A DNA stretch of 6,198 nt from Chitinophagaceae bacterium UBA3430 (lineage in GTDB: Bacteria > Bacteroidota > Bacteroidia > Chitinophagales > Chitinophagaceae), in contig DFST01000178.1 in the NCBI GenBank assembly GCA_002378975.1, positions 1 to 6,198 on the forward strand, in the 5' to 3' direction. This document shows, one piece after another, positions 6,181-6,198 of the stretch (the first letter of the stretch is position 1; every line of letters starts with the position of its first letter). The notes below the pieces were generated by a model. The model did no database searches. It had not been told where the DNA came from and worked only from the letters and a program-made list of their open reading frames with translations. The translations under genes were made by a program, and so were the position numbers.

Positions 6181-6198
6181 AAAACGCCCCGAATTCGG
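6181..6198 (+). terminator. Probable left arm of a terminator hairpin, truncated by the window edge
   Basis: Right after the GH13 stop codon the sequence is AAAACGCCCCGAATTCGG. The last ten bases (6189-6198) are a perfect palindrome, CCGAATTCGG, and the CCCC/GG arms suggest a stem that continues past the window. With the A-run on the left, matching Ts beyond the edge would make a bidirectional intrinsic terminator. The right arm and T-tract are not visible. Confidence 0.5.

Overview
This 6.2 kb window carries five protein-coding genes packed tightly on both strands. It looks like a chromosomal housekeeping segment of a member of the Bacteroidota. Three things support that assignment. Four of the five genes have an exact copy of the Bacteroidota -7 promoter element (TAnnTTTG) just upstream of the start codon, on the correct strand. 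None of the starts has a convincing Shine-Dalgarno sequence. The gene families also fit: a eukaryote-like homodimeric NADP isocitrate dehydrogenase, a long plant/cyanobacterial-type IspH and a short alpha-glucan phosphorylase homologue. The genus cannot be named from this window. I see no mobile element, CRISPR array, tRNA or rRNA.

Layout from left to right. Positions 1-821 (minus) hold the N-terminal two thirds of NADP-dependent isocitrate dehydrogenase, cut by the window edge just before a metal-binding aspartate. Positions 884-1708 (minus) encode a GufA/ZIP11-type ZIP metal transporter; the 62 bp between the two genes contains a separate promoter element for icd. Positions 1709-1879 are a divergent promoter region. 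Positions 1880-3535 (plus) encode a 551-residue GT35 alpha-glucan phosphorylase homologue. Seven bases later it converges on ispH (4742-3543, minus), the last enzyme of the MEP isoprenoid pathway. ispH is divergent, across 58 bp, from a GH13 alpha-amylase-family lipoprotein (4801-6180, plus). The last 18 bases look like the left arm of a terminator hairpin cut by the window edge.

The genes are mostly independent transcription units rather than one operon. The plausible metabolic link is alpha-glucan use: the GH13 lipoprotein would cleave glucans outside the cytoplasm and the phosphorylase homologue would act on glucans inside. IspH and IDH are core metabolism, and the ZIP protein imports divalent metal.

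The most interesting points are: (1) the phosphorylase homologue has threonine where the pyridoxal-phosphate lysine should be, with further changes in the same pocket; (2) the ispH promoter element lies four bases before the ATG, which predicts a leaderless mRNA; (3) exact -7 elements recur at four starts. I do not see a clearly new multi-gene system here.
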